A DNA stretch of 18,046 nt from JBJKSO01 sp046703825 (GTDB taxonomy: Bacteria > Chloroflexota > Dormibacteria > Aeolococcales > Bog-877). How positions within the stretch are numbered: position 1 is the stretch's first letter; the number at the start of each line of letters is the position of its first letter. The notes below the pieces were generated by a model that saw only the letters and a program-made list of their open reading frames with translations, was not told the origin of the DNA and made no database searches. The position numbers and the translations under genes are program-made. This document shows, one piece after another, positions 8,830-16,628 of this stretch. Location of the stretch: contig JBJKSO010000058.1 in assembly GCA_046703825.1 (NCBI GenBank), positions 1 to 18,046 of the forward strand, given 5' to 3'.

Positions 8830-11439
8830 GTGGAGTCTAGCTACCAGGCTCAGCTGGCCGAGCGCCGCTGGCGCCAGCGCTGGGAGCAGTTGGGGCTGGG
8901 CCATGCTGACCCGGCCAGCCCCAAGCCTCCCTACAGCATCGCTCTCCCGCCGCCGAACATCACCGGTGCCCTGCACATGGGGCATGCGCTCAATGCATCG
9001 CTCCAGGACGCTTTGTGCCGCTTCCAGCGCATGCGCGGCTACGAGGTCTGCTGGGTGCCCGGCACCGACCACGCTGCCATCGCCACCCAGAACGTGATCG
9101 AGCGGCAGCTGGCCGACGAAGGAACGACCAAGGAGGCCATCGGGCGCGACGCCTTTGCCGTCCGGGTCGACGCCTGGTATCGCGAGTACCAGGGGCGGAT
9201 CGGTGAGCAGCTGCGCCGCATGGGCGCCACCTGCGATTGGGAGCGTGAGCGCTTCACTCTGGACGAGGCCTATGTGCGCGCCATCCGGCTGGTCTTCGGC
9301 GAGCTCTACCGGGCCGGGCTGATCTACCGGGGCCCGCGCATCGTCAACTGGTGTCCCCGCTGCCAGAGCGCCATCTCCGACGAGGAGGTCGACTACCAGG
9401 AACACCAGGACACGTTCTATTACATTCGTTACCCGCTCACCTCCGGGCGGGGCGAGCTGGTGGTGGCGACCACCCGGCCGGAGACCATCTTGGCCGATGT
9501 GGCGGTGGCGGTGGCGCCGGGCGATTCCCGCTACCAAGGGTTCGTGGGCCAGCGGGTGCGCGAGCCGCTCCGCGGTCGCGAGATCCCGGTGATCGAGGAC
9601 GCGGCGGTCGATCCTCAGCTGGGCACCGGGGTGCTGAAGATCACGCCGGGTCACTCGGCCGAGGACTTCGAGGTGGGGGAGAGGCACCGGTTGCCGCTCC
9701 TGAACGTGATCACACTGGACGGTCGGGTGATCGCACCTGGCCTGCCAGACCTGGACGGCGTGGCGGTCGAAGCGGCGCGGGAGGTGGCCGCGCGGCGGTT
9801 GCGCGAGTCGGGGGCGATGGCGCGAGAGGAGCCGATCGTCCACCAGGTGGGGCACTGCGATCGCTGCGGCGCGGTGTTGGAGCCCCTGGTCACCCCCCAG
9901 TGGTGGGTCCGGGTCAGGGCACTCAGCGAGCCGGCCGCCGAGGTGGTGGCGGACGGGCACATCAAGCTCCACCCCCCCCAGTTCCGCCAGCAGTACCTGG
10001 ACTGGATGACCGGGCTCAGGGATTGGTGCATCAGCCGCCAGCTCTGGCTGGGGCACCGCATCCCAGTATCCACCTGCACCAACGGCCACACCTTTGCCTG
10101 GTTGGATCTGCCCAAGGCCTGTCCCGAGTGCCGGACCGAGGCGCTCACGCACGATCCCGACGTCCTGGACACTTGGTTCTCCAGCGCGCTCTGGCCGTTT
10201 GCCATCCTGGGCTGGCCCGAGGCAACGTCCGAGCTGGCCCGCTTCTATCCGACCTCGGTGCTGAGCACCGGCCGGGACATCCTGAAGCTCTGGGTGGCCC
10301 GGATGGTGATGATGGGGCTCCGCTTTCCGGGAGCCGTGCCCTTCCGGGACGTGCTCTTCCACGCCACCATCCTGGGCAGCGACGGAGCGCGCATGTCCAA
10401 GTCCCGCGGCAACGTGGTGGACCCGCTTGAGATGGTCGATCGCTATGGGGCGGACGCGGTGCGCGCCTGGGCGGCGAGTGTCGCCCTGGGCACCCAGGAC
10501 GCGCGATTCGACGAAACCCGGATCGAGGGCTACGCGCGATTTGCCAACAAGCTCTGGAACATGACCAGGTTGCTCTGGCTCGCCAGTGGCCTGGGAGAGC
10601 AGGCCGAGGCCAAGATCCCCGCCGCCGCGGAACCGGCGCAATTGGAGCTGGCCGACCGCTGGATTCTCTCCCGGCTTGGGGCAGTGGCCGAGAAACTGGA
10701 GGCAAGCTTCGAATCGTTCGAGCTCGGCACTGCCATGGAGGCCGTCTATGAGTTTGCCTGGCATGAGTTCGCTGACTGGTACCTGGAGCTGGCCAAGCCC
10801 AGGCTCGACCGGCAAGACTCGGCTGCGCTCTGGACCGCCCGGGCGGTGCTGGTGCAGGTGCTGAGCTTGGTCCATCCCCTGATGCCATTCATCAGCGAAG
10901 CCTGCGCGGAGCGCTTCGAGGGACTTCCGGCTTCGCTGGACTTGGCGCAGTGGCCGGGGTCCACCGCCGCCTGGCACGATCCCGAGGCGGAGCAGGGGAT
11001 GGCCGCCTGCATGGGAGTGGTGAGCGGGCTCCGGCGGCTGCTGCTGGACCTGGGCCTCTCCACTCAGCCCGGCGCCCCGAGGGTCAGCGTTGCGGTGGAG
11101 GCCGCCGGTGCGGAGCTGGCCCAGCCCGAGGCCCGCCGATACATCGCCGCTCTGCTGCCGGTCGAGTGGGTGGACCTGGACGGTGACCACCACGGCGCGT
11201 CCTGGGTGGCCGGCGGCACCCATCTTCGCCTGCGCGCCGAAGGCGTTGGCGCCGGGGCGCTCAGCCAGAAGCTGCAGCGCGAGCTGGAAGCGGTGGTGGG
11301 CCGACGGCGGGCGCTGGAGGTGAAGCTGGCGGGCCCGTTCGCCCACAAGGCGCCCCGCGAAGTCGTGGCGCGCGAGCGTGCCAAGTTGGACGAGACCTTG
11401 CGTCGGGAGGCGCTCCTGCGGGGCGTGGTGGAGCTCTGA
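8830..11439 (+). CDS. valS: Valyl-tRNA synthetase
   Basis: Class I aminoacyl-tRNA synthetase that charges tRNA-Val and edits mischarged threonine. The 869 residues match bacterial ValS. PPPNITGALHMGH (about 40-52) holds the HIGH-equivalent HMGH at 49-52. The CP1 editing domain begins near VVATTRPETILADVAV. Zinc-type Cys pairs occur at CDRC and CPEC, followed by DVLDTWFSSALWPF. The second catalytic motif is RMSKS at 521-525, a first-position K to R variant of KMSKS. An anticodon-binding helical domain follows, and a short C-terminal coiled coil ends at LRGVVEL. The start is GTG 8830, 6 bases after the metE stop. No clear Shine-Dalgarno is seen, so translational coupling to metE is likely. It is followed by a membrane gene set rather than by the folC often found beside valS. 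Confidence 0.97.
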   Translation: MESSYQAQLAERRWRQRWEQLGLGHADPASPKPPYSIALPPPNITGALHMGHALNASLQDALCRFQRMRGYEVCWVPGTDHAAIATQNVIERQLADEGTTKEAIGRDAFAVRVDAWYREYQGRIGEQLRRMGATCDWERERFTLDEAYVRAIRLVFGELYRAGLIYRGPRIVNWCPRCQSAISDEEVDYQEHQDTFYYIRYPLTSGRGELVVATTRPETILADVAVAVAPGDSRYQGFVGQRVREPLRGREIPVIEDAAVDPQLGTGVLKITPGHSAEDFEVGERHRLPLLNVITLDGRVIAPGLPDLDGVAVEAAREVAARRLRESGAMAREEPIVHQVGHCDRCGAVLEPLVTPQWWVRVRALSEPAAEVVADGHIKLHPPQFRQQYLDWMTGLRDWCISRQLWLGHRIPVSTCTNGHTFAWLDLPKACPECRTEALTHDPDVLDTWFSSALWPFAILGWPEATSELARFYPTSVLSTGRDILKLWVARMVMMGLRFPGAVPFRDVLFHATILGSDGARMSKSRGNVVDPLEMVDRYGADAVRAWAASVALGTQDARFDETRIEGYARFANKLWNMTRLLWLASGLGEQAEAKIPAAAEPAQLELADRWILSRLGAVAEKLEASFESFELGTAMEAVYEFAWHEFADWYLELAKPRLDRQDSAALWTARAVLVQVLSLVHPLMPFISEACAERFEGLPASLDLAQWPGSTAAWHDPEAEQGMAACMGVVSGLRRLLLDLGLSTQPGAPRVSVAVEAAGAELAQPEARRYIAALLPVEWVDLDGDHHGASWVAGGTHLRLRAEGVGAGALSQKLQRELEAVVGRRRALEVKLAGPFAHKAPREVVARERAKLDETLRREALLRGVVEL

Positions 11440-11537
11440 GCTCCCCCGTGGTGTGAAACTCAGCCCGATGGGCTTGGCTCCTGTCGGCGAGCCGGAGGTG
11501 GATTCGCCGGGGCGTGGCGGGGAGGGGGCTTGACACC
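11440..11537 (+). other. Gap between valS and the membrane module
   Basis: A 98-base gap holding a small hairpin (AGCCC-GAT-GGGCT, 11462-11474), too weak to call a terminator. Two candidate ribosome binding sites, GGAGGTGG (11494-11501) and GGAGGGGG (11521-11528), serve the two possible starts of the next gene. No clear promoter is seen, so the module may be read through from valS. Confidence 0.4.
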
Positions 11538-13304
11538 GTGTCTTCTCTAGAGCCGCTGACGCTCGCCGTTCCGGCCGTGGTCGGGATGGCGTCGCTGATC
11601 TGCGCATCGCCGGGACGACTGGGGCCGCGGTTGCACGCCGGCGCCGGGCTCTGGGTCCTACGCATCGGACTGCTGGCGGCACTGGCGATGACCACCGACC
11701 TGCTTTTCCAGTTGCAGCCGAGCGGGGTGCTGGGGTTCGCGGTTTGGCGCTTCGCCCAGCGGTTGCCGTTCAGCCTGCAGGCGGACACGGTCGCCTGTGT
11801 GGCGGCGATGATGGTCACGGCGGCGGCCCTGGTGGTGACGTTCGCTGGGCGGCACCGCAGTCCCCTCAGCTGTTCGGCGCTGGGAGTTGCCGCCCTAGGC
11901 GCAGTTCTGGTGGCTTTCGCCGGCGGCTTGCTGACCATGTACGTCGGGCTGCAGTTGTCACTGATCGGCGGCATCGGCCTCAGCTACGCGCGGAGACCGC
12001 GGAGGGCCAGCCTGCGCTTGCTGCTGGCGGCGGCGGCCGATCAGGCGATCGCGCTCCTGTGGCTCGGCCTTCTGGTGGCGGTGCTCTCCCAGTGGGGCAC
12101 CGAGGAGTTCACCGCCCTGCCCACCGCCGCCATGAGCCCGGCGCTGGTGGTCTTGTTGGTGCTGCCGGCGCTGGCCCGGCTCTCGAGCGCGGCCCTGCTC
12201 GGCGACCCGCTGCGCCGGCAGACGCCGGACGAGCGGCTCACCGCCGCCGACCTCGGCGACTGGCTGGCGGTGGTCGCCGTGCCCACGTCCGCGGTGCTGC
12301 TGGTGCGCATTGAGCAGCTGTCCGGCGGATCGTGGCCCGCGAGCTGGATCGGCACCGGCTTCGACGCGCTTGCGCTTCTGCTGGCTGCCGGTGGCGTTCT
12401 TCTCATGGTCATGAGCCGCAGCCTGCGCGGCGAGCTCGCGGCTGCTTTGTTGGCCGGTGCCTGTCTCACGCTGGTCGGCTTCGGCGAGAACTCCATCTCG
12501 GGAACCATCCTGGGCTGTGCGGGCGCACTCTTCATGGAGCTTGAGGCAGTCTTCCTGCCCCGGGCGTGGATGGCACGCTACCTTGAGCCGGCGCGGGGTG
12601 CGGACCGGCGCACCCGCGGCCCTTGGCTGCTGGCGGGATCTGCGCTCCTGTTGAGTCCCATCTCGCTCGCTTACGCGGTGGCGGTGACCGGGGGCGCCTT
12701 GGCTCTGAGCCGCGGGCTGTCGGCGGGGGTGGGGCCGGCTCTGGGCTACACCGCCGCGCTGGTGCTGCTGTCCCTGCTGGCGCCGCGGTTTTGGTCGCTC
12801 GGCCGCGCCCGCCTGGCTCCCGCGCTCTTCGTACCCGGGCTGGCGCTGCTGGCGGCCAGCCTTTTGCCAGGCTGGACGCTGACGCTTGCGGGCGGGGCGC
12901 TCGCCGGCGATGCCGCCGGCGGCGGAAGCGTGATCACGGCGCCCGACGCGCTCTCGGTCCAGGTGGGGGGGGTCCTCTGGCCCGGCGGCTACTTCGCCAT
13001 TCTGCTGGGGTTGGCCCTGACCCTGCTGGCCCTGGTCTGGGTGGCGCGCGATGCGCCTAGGCAGCCGGGGTATGCAGGCACCCTGCCACCGCAGCTGCCC
13101 TTCGGCGCCCCTCTGCTGGGACGACGCCTGCGCGCCAGGCTGGCTCTCGCCCTGCCCGCTCCTGATCTCCGCCAGGCGGCCGGCCGCTGGACCCAGCTGG
13201 TCTCAGCGCTGGCGCAGCGGGAGGTGGCCGAGCGGCCGGTGTGGCTGTGGCTTGCCACCGCCGCCGCGGTGGGCTGGATGTTCGCCGAACTGACGCACCT
13301 GTGA
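11538..13304 (+). CDS. Divergent NuoL/HyfB-like antiporter subunit (proton-conducting membrane transporter family)
   Basis: A polytopic membrane protein of 588 residues with well over ten hydrophobic segments. Its blocks align by eye with complex I / hydrogenase-4 antiporter-like subunits. FSLQADTVACVAAM (Asp83) matches the family's conserved LxxDxLS helix. The helix with GLQLSLIGG has Gln139 where the family has a key Glu. ALARLSSAALLGDP has Arg214 where the family has the channel Lys (KSAQ-PLxxW), followed by TPDERLTAADLGDW in place of the PTPVSALIHAATMV region. ALFMELEAVFL has Glu334 where HAxFKAxLF has Lys. The start is uncertain. GTG 11538, with GGAGGGGG about 9 bases upstream, is preferred; GTG 11514 would add 8 residues. 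It is the first of four genes linked by GTGA overlaps. Function is unknown: family membership is inferred, and the charge changes argue against ordinary proton pumping. Confidence 0.65.
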   Translation: MSSLEPLTLAVPAVVGMASLICASPGRLGPRLHAGAGLWVLRIGLLAALAMTTDLLFQLQPSGVLGFAVWRFAQRLPFSLQADTVACVAAMMVTAAALVVTFAGRHRSPLSCSALGVAALGAVLVAFAGGLLTMYVGLQLSLIGGIGLSYARRPRRASLRLLLAAAADQAIALLWLGLLVAVLSQWGTEEFTALPTAAMSPALVVLLVLPALARLSSAALLGDPLRRQTPDERLTAADLGDWLAVVAVPTSAVLLVRIEQLSGGSWPASWIGTGFDALALLLAAGGVLLMVMSRSLRGELAAALLAGACLTLVGFGENSISGTILGCAGALFMELEAVFLPRAWMARYLEPARGADRRTRGPWLLAGSALLLSPISLAYAVAVTGGALALSRGLSAGVGPALGYTAALVLLSLLAPRFWSLGRARLAPALFVPGLALLAASLLPGWTLTLAGGALAGDAAGGGSVITAPDALSVQVGGVLWPGGYFAILLGLALTLLALVWVARDAPRQPGYAGTLPPQLPFGAPLLGRRLRARLALALPAPDLRQAAGRWTQLVSALAQREVAERPVWLWLATAAAVGWMFAELTHL

Positions 13305-13912
13305 TCTGGGCCTCCTTCATGGCGGCGGGCGGGTTCGCTGCGGGCGGTCTGGTCCTGCTGGCCGGGCGTGGCCCGCTCGGTCTGGCGCTTTCGGCTGCCG
13401 CCATGGGTCTGGGGTTGGGTGGGGTCGCCTCGCTGACGGCTGGACTGGTCGGTTTCGCCTGCCTGGCCGCGGTCGGCGTCGGGGCCGCGGCGCTGGTGGC
13501 GGCGGGAGCGCGGACGCCGTGGCTCAGTTCCGCGAGCTGGCTGCTGGGATCGTCGATCACCATGGGCCGCAGCCGCCTGTTCGGGGAGCGCAGCCTTCGC
13601 CTGCTGATCGGACTTGGGGGTTTGGTCGGCGCCCGCCTGCTCTCGGGCCACCTGGCGGCGGGCACCATACTCACCCAGGGACCCGCCTTCGCGTGCCTTT
13701 TCGCCTGGGAGGTCGGCGTCATCCGCCTCGGCACCAGCCGTGGTCCGGCCGACCTCGGCCTGGGTGCAATGTGCGCGGGAATGGGGTCGGCCGCGTTCCT
13801 GCTCTTGGAGGCGCCTACCCGCGCCTTTGGCACCGCGTCCCTGGTGGCCGCGGCCACGGCCGCCTTCATGGTGCTGGTCGCCGGGGCCAACCCCTGGGAG
13901 GCGATCGTGTGA
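13301..13912 (+). CDS. HyfE-like polytopic membrane protein (tentative)
   Basis: 203 residues, almost entirely hydrophobic, with about six membrane helices. The size matches hydrogenase-4 component E (about 216 residues). The end of the protein, AMCAGMGSAAFLLLEAP then AFGTASLVAAATAAFMVLV, resembles the HyfE/NuoK-type helix pair with GYxLMENGxxLL, although the Glu-Asn pair is lost. GTG 13301 overlaps the upstream TGA as GTGA (13301-13304). No Shine-Dalgarno is seen, so translation probably depends on reinitiation. ATG 13319 is an alternative start. Its position between a NuoL-like and a NuoN-like gene is the best argument for the HyfE assignment; the sequence alone is not decisive. Confidence 0.6.
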   Translation: MIWASFMAAGGFAAGGLVLLAGRGPLGLALSAAAMGLGLGGVASLTAGLVGFACLAAVGVGAAALVAAGARTPWLSSASWLLGSSITMGRSRLFGERSLRLLIGLGGLVGARLLSGHLAAGTILTQGPAFACLFAWEVGVIRLGTSRGPADLGLGAMCAGMGSAAFLLLEAPTRAFGTASLVAAATAAFMVLVAGANPWEAIV

Positions 13913-15162
13913 GTCCGGGGCTGGTCGGGGGGCTGGGGGTGGTGGCGCTCGCCGCCCTTTTGTGTGCCACCGTGGGCCGCCGCCACCGAATTGTGACGCC
14001 GCTGGCGGTGGCATTGGGCGGTGCCGCGCTGGCAGCCGGGATGGCGCTCTCCCAAAGGGCGCCTGGGCGCCCGGCCCTCCTGGTTCAGTTCGGTCTTGGC
14101 AACGTGGTCGTCAGCCGCATCGCCTTGGGCGTGGTTGCCGCCGGGGGCCTGGCCATGCTCCTGGAACTCGCCTCCGGGAGGGAGCGGGTCCTGAGTGCCG
14201 GGGGCGCCGCTCTCGGGCTGCTGCTGGCTGGTGGTGCCGCGCTGGCGCTCACCCTCGACTCGGCGGTGCCCATCGCCCTTTTGCTGGGGGGCATGACGGT
14301 GGCGGTGTGGGTGCGCTGGGAGCGGCTGGCGGGGCCGATGCTGGCACAGCGCAACCTGGGCCGGCAGGCGGTCCTGGTCCTCTGCGCTCTGATCGGGGCG
14401 GCGGCGGTCCTGCCGTCGGAACAGGCCGGCGGCAGCCCTCCGGCGCTGGCGGCAATGCTGGTCGTGGGTGGTCTCGCCGGGGCGGCGGGGGTGCTGCCGT
14501 TCTCAATCTGGTCGGGAGCGCTCGGGCGGGTCAGCCCGGCGGAAGGGGCGGCGTGGCGCGTCTGGCTGATCCCGGTGGCGGTGCTGGTCGCGGCGCGGGT
14601 GCTGGCGGCCGCACCTCCCGGTCTGGCCCTGGCCCTCGGCATCCTGCTGGTATCCCTGGGTCTGGCGACGGCTATGTTCTGGTCGCTGGCCGCGCTCACC
14701 ACGGACCCGGCCAAGCGGTACTGGGCGGTGCTGAGCGCGGACGTCGGCCTGATGTTCGTGGGGGTGGGTTCGGGCAACGCCCGCGGACTCGCCGGGGCGC
14801 TGCTGCTCTTGGTCGTCCATTGGCTGGCGGGGTCCGTGCTGACCGAGCCGGGCGGGAGCCGATCCCACCTCCTGAGCTGGGTGGGCTTGGCCGGCATGCC
14901 GCCTTTCGGAGGGTTCGCTGGGCGGCTGCTGGTGCTGCTCGGGATCGCCTACCTGGGGCCGCTGGTGTTCTCGTTCGCGCTGCTGGCGCTCGGACTTCTG
15001 TTGGTCGCCGGGGTGGCCGGTCTCAGAGACACCTTGGCTCGGACCCCCAGTCGGGGGTGGCTCGGCTCAGGGGCGGTGGCAACCCTGATCGGTACCGCTG
15101 TCCTGGCGGTGGGGCTCGCCCCGGGGCCGATCCTGGCTGGCGTATTCGGAGTCCACCCGTGA
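13909..15162 (+). CDS. Divergent NuoN/HyfF-like antiporter subunit
   Basis: 417 residues with many membrane helices. Three blocks support the family. LPFSIWSGALGRVSP (196-210) matches PFHxWLPDAYxGAPTP. PAKRYWAVLSADVGLMFVG (268-286) matches the KRLLAYSSIxxxG helix. GLAGMPPFGGFAGRL (326-340) matches the SLAGLPPxxGFxGK signature. In the helix after the first block the family's conserved Lys is absent (WRVWLIPVAVLVAAR). GTG 13909 overlaps the preceding stop as GTGA (13909-13912) and has GGGAGG 7 bases upstream (13896-13901). Family members are proton-channel subunits of complex I, Mrp antiporters and membrane hydrogenases. This copy is short and charge-poor, so its ion-transport ability is uncertain. 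Confidence 0.7.
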   Translation: MSPGLVGGLGVVALAALLCATVGRRHRIVTPLAVALGGAALAAGMALSQRAPGRPALLVQFGLGNVVVSRIALGVVAAGGLAMLLELASGRERVLSAGGAALGLLLAGGAALALTLDSAVPIALLLGGMTVAVWVRWERLAGPMLAQRNLGRQAVLVLCALIGAAAVLPSEQAGGSPPALAAMLVVGGLAGAAGVLPFSIWSGALGRVSPAEGAAWRVWLIPVAVLVAARVLAAAPPGLALALGILLVSLGLATAMFWSLAALTTDPAKRYWAVLSADVGLMFVGVGSGNARGLAGALLLLVVHWLAGSVLTEPGGSRSHLLSWVGLAGMPPFGGFAGRLLVLLGIAYLGPLVFSFALLALGLLLVAGVAGLRDTLARTPSRGWLGSGAVATLIGTAVLAVGLAPGPILAGVFGVHP

Positions 15163-15890
15163 GCCACCTGCTGGCGGCATTTGCCCTCTGCGCGGCGGTG
15201 GCGGTGTACCCGGGCGGGGCCGCGCTCCTGTTCGGGGTGGTCTGTGCCGAGTGGGGGGCGGGAAGGCCGCCCTGGGTGTGCTGGCGGCCGCCGTCGCGCC
15301 TTGGCTCCCCCGGTGAATGGCTTGTCGCCTTGGCCCTGGGGTCGGTGGTTCTGCTTCCCGTGACCTTGACCGCCAACCCGGCCAGTTCGGTCAGCTTCGG
15401 CGCCGGCACCAGCGCCCCGGTTGGGGGGGTGGTGATGAGCGTGGCCGGGGTCTGGGGCTTGCTTGTTCTCACCCGCCATCGGCAGTACCTGAGCGTCGGA
15501 GCCGTGCTGGTCGCCCTCTGGACGCTGGGGATTCTGCTCTTCGCCCTGGCGATGACATCTCCCGACTGGGCGTCGATCTTGGGTGCGCGCGGCTGGGGGG
15601 CTGAGGTCGGACGGCTCTTGCTGAGCCTGCTCGCGGCCGGCGCTGGCCTCACGCTCCGCGACGACCCCCGTCTGCGCTTCCCTGGGTCACCCCTGCTCCC
15701 CGCTGCCCGAGCGTCTCTGGCCGCACTGGTCCTGATCTTGGCCTTTCCCCAGCTGAGATCAGCCCCGGTCGGCCTCCTGCTGCTCGGGTGGTGGGCCGCC
15801 TGCACCCTGGTAGGCGCTCTGGCTCGCCTGGGCCTGCCCGGCTGGCTGACCGCCCGTCTCGATCTCACTGCTAAACTCAGTCACCTGTGA
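15159..15890 (+). CDS. Polytopic membrane protein, possible divergent NuoH/HyfC-like subunit
   Basis: 243 residues with about seven or eight hydrophobic segments. An N-terminal helix is followed by a short basic, Trp- and Pro-rich loop (about 30-50), then the EWLVALALGSVVLLPVTLT helix. The spacing of helices loosely follows NuoH/HyfC, where a Pro- and Arg-rich loop follows helix 1. The conserved Glu/Asp-rich quinone-site loops of NuoH are not recognisable. GTG 15159 overlaps the upstream stop as GTGA (15159-15162), with GGAG 7 bases before it (15148-15151). As the last gene of the four-gene chain it probably belongs to the same membrane complex. The gene is real by frame and context; its family is a guess. 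Confidence 0.6.
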   Translation: MSHLLAAFALCAAVAVYPGGAALLFGVVCAEWGAGRPPWVCWRPPSRLGSPGEWLVALALGSVVLLPVTLTANPASSVSFGAGTSAPVGGVVMSVAGVWGLLVLTRHRQYLSVGAVLVALWTLGILLFALAMTSPDWASILGARGWGAEVGRLLLSLLAAGAGLTLRDDPRLRFPGSPLLPAARASLAALVLILAFPQLRSAPVGLLLLGWWAACTLVGALARLGLPGWLTARLDLTAKLSHL

Positions 15891-15950
15891 AGCGGTTGCC
15901 GGAAGGCGTGGGCGCCGGGGGGCGGAGCCGGTCGGACCGCTCGGGTTGCC

Positions 15951-15954
15951 GGAG
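15951..15954 (+). promoter_or_regulatory. maf ribosome binding site that decides the start
   Basis: GGAG lies 8 bases before GTG 15963 but only 2 bases before TTG 15957, which favours the GTG as the maf start. Confidence 0.5.
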
Positions 15955-15962
15955 CATTGGCG

Positions 15963-16628
15963 GTGGCTGAGCTGGTGCTGGCGTCGGGATCCGAGCGGCG
16001 GCGCGCCCTTTTGCTCCGACTGGGGCTGCGATTTCAGGTGGTCGTGCCCAACGTCGACGAGACGCTGGCGCACGGGATCTGCACTGAGCTGGCGGTCCAA
16101 CTCCTGGCCCGCTCCAAGGCGCACGCCGTCACCGCCCCCCGATCGGCATTCGTTCTGGCCGCCGATACGGTCGTGGTTGGCCCCGAGGGACCTTTGGGCA
16201 AGCCACACACCTGCGAGCGGGCCCGGCAGATGCTGCAGAGCCTGAGAGGCCGCCGCCACCTGGTGCTGACCGGCAGTTGCGCGCTCTCGGCGACGACCGG
16301 CCGTGAGCAGATGGGCGTCTCCCGCGCGGTGGTGCGCATGCGCGACTTCAGCGACGAGGAGCTCGAGCAGTACCTGGCGGGTGGAGAGCCGCTGGACAAG
16401 GCGGGCGCGTACGCGATTCAGGGGCAGGGGAGCTCGCTCGTCGATGAAGTAGTTGGGCGCAGCGACACGGTCATCGGGCTGGATTGCGCGACCGCCATGC
16501 GCCTACTCGGCGACATCGGCTACCCCGACCCGCTCCCCACCGCCCCGGCGCCGCGGGTGGCACTGGGTCCTGCGAGTGCGACCCGGCGCCCGCTGGCCGG
16601 AGGCAATTGGGCAGGAGCGGCTAACTGA
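15963..16628 (+). CDS. maf: Maf-type nucleotide pyrophosphatase
   Basis: Maf proteins hydrolyse non-canonical or excess nucleoside triphosphates (such as dTTP/UTP, or modified forms) to monophosphates and are linked to septum control. From GTG 15963 the protein has 221 residues, slightly long. LASGSERRR (6-14) is the substrate-binding loop, with Glu where most members have Pro. VDE (31-33), AADTVV with the catalytic Asp68, GKPHT (79-83) and EPLDKAGAYAIQG (142-154) complete the family pattern. About 30 Ala- and Pro-rich residues at the C-terminus are outside the fold. maf-rplU proximity is common in bacteria. Its TGA (16626-16628) overlaps the CTG that seems to start the next gene, so the two are probably coupled. 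Confidence 0.93.
   Translation: MAELVLASGSERRRALLLRLGLRFQVVVPNVDETLAHGICTELAVQLLARSKAHAVTAPRSAFVLAADTVVVGPEGPLGKPHTCERARQMLQSLRGRRHLVLTGSCALSATTGREQMGVSRAVVRMRDFSDEELEQYLAGGEPLDKAGAYAIQGQGSSLVDEVVGRSDTVIGLDCATAMRLLGDIGYPDPLPTAPAPRVALGPASATRRPLAGGNWAGAAN
16613..16617 (+). promoter_or_regulatory. Ribosome binding site supporting a CTG start
   Basis: AGGAG sits 7 bases before CTG 16625 and more than 100 bases before the first in-frame GTG at 16733. This supports initiation at the CTG. Confidence 0.6.

Noticed and set aside
8749..11682. Very long minus-strand open frame (977 codons) opposite valS
   Set aside because: It is antisense to a certain valS gene. Its composition (Arg, His, Gly, Pro and Leu rich) is typical of shadow frames in high-GC DNA, and no domain is visible.
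13519..13908. Upstream extension of the NuoN-like frame (and the 13614 extension of the last module gene)
   Set aside because: The extensions overlap real upstream genes by hundreds of bases. GTG starts in GTGA overlaps with good ribosome binding sites are far more plausible.
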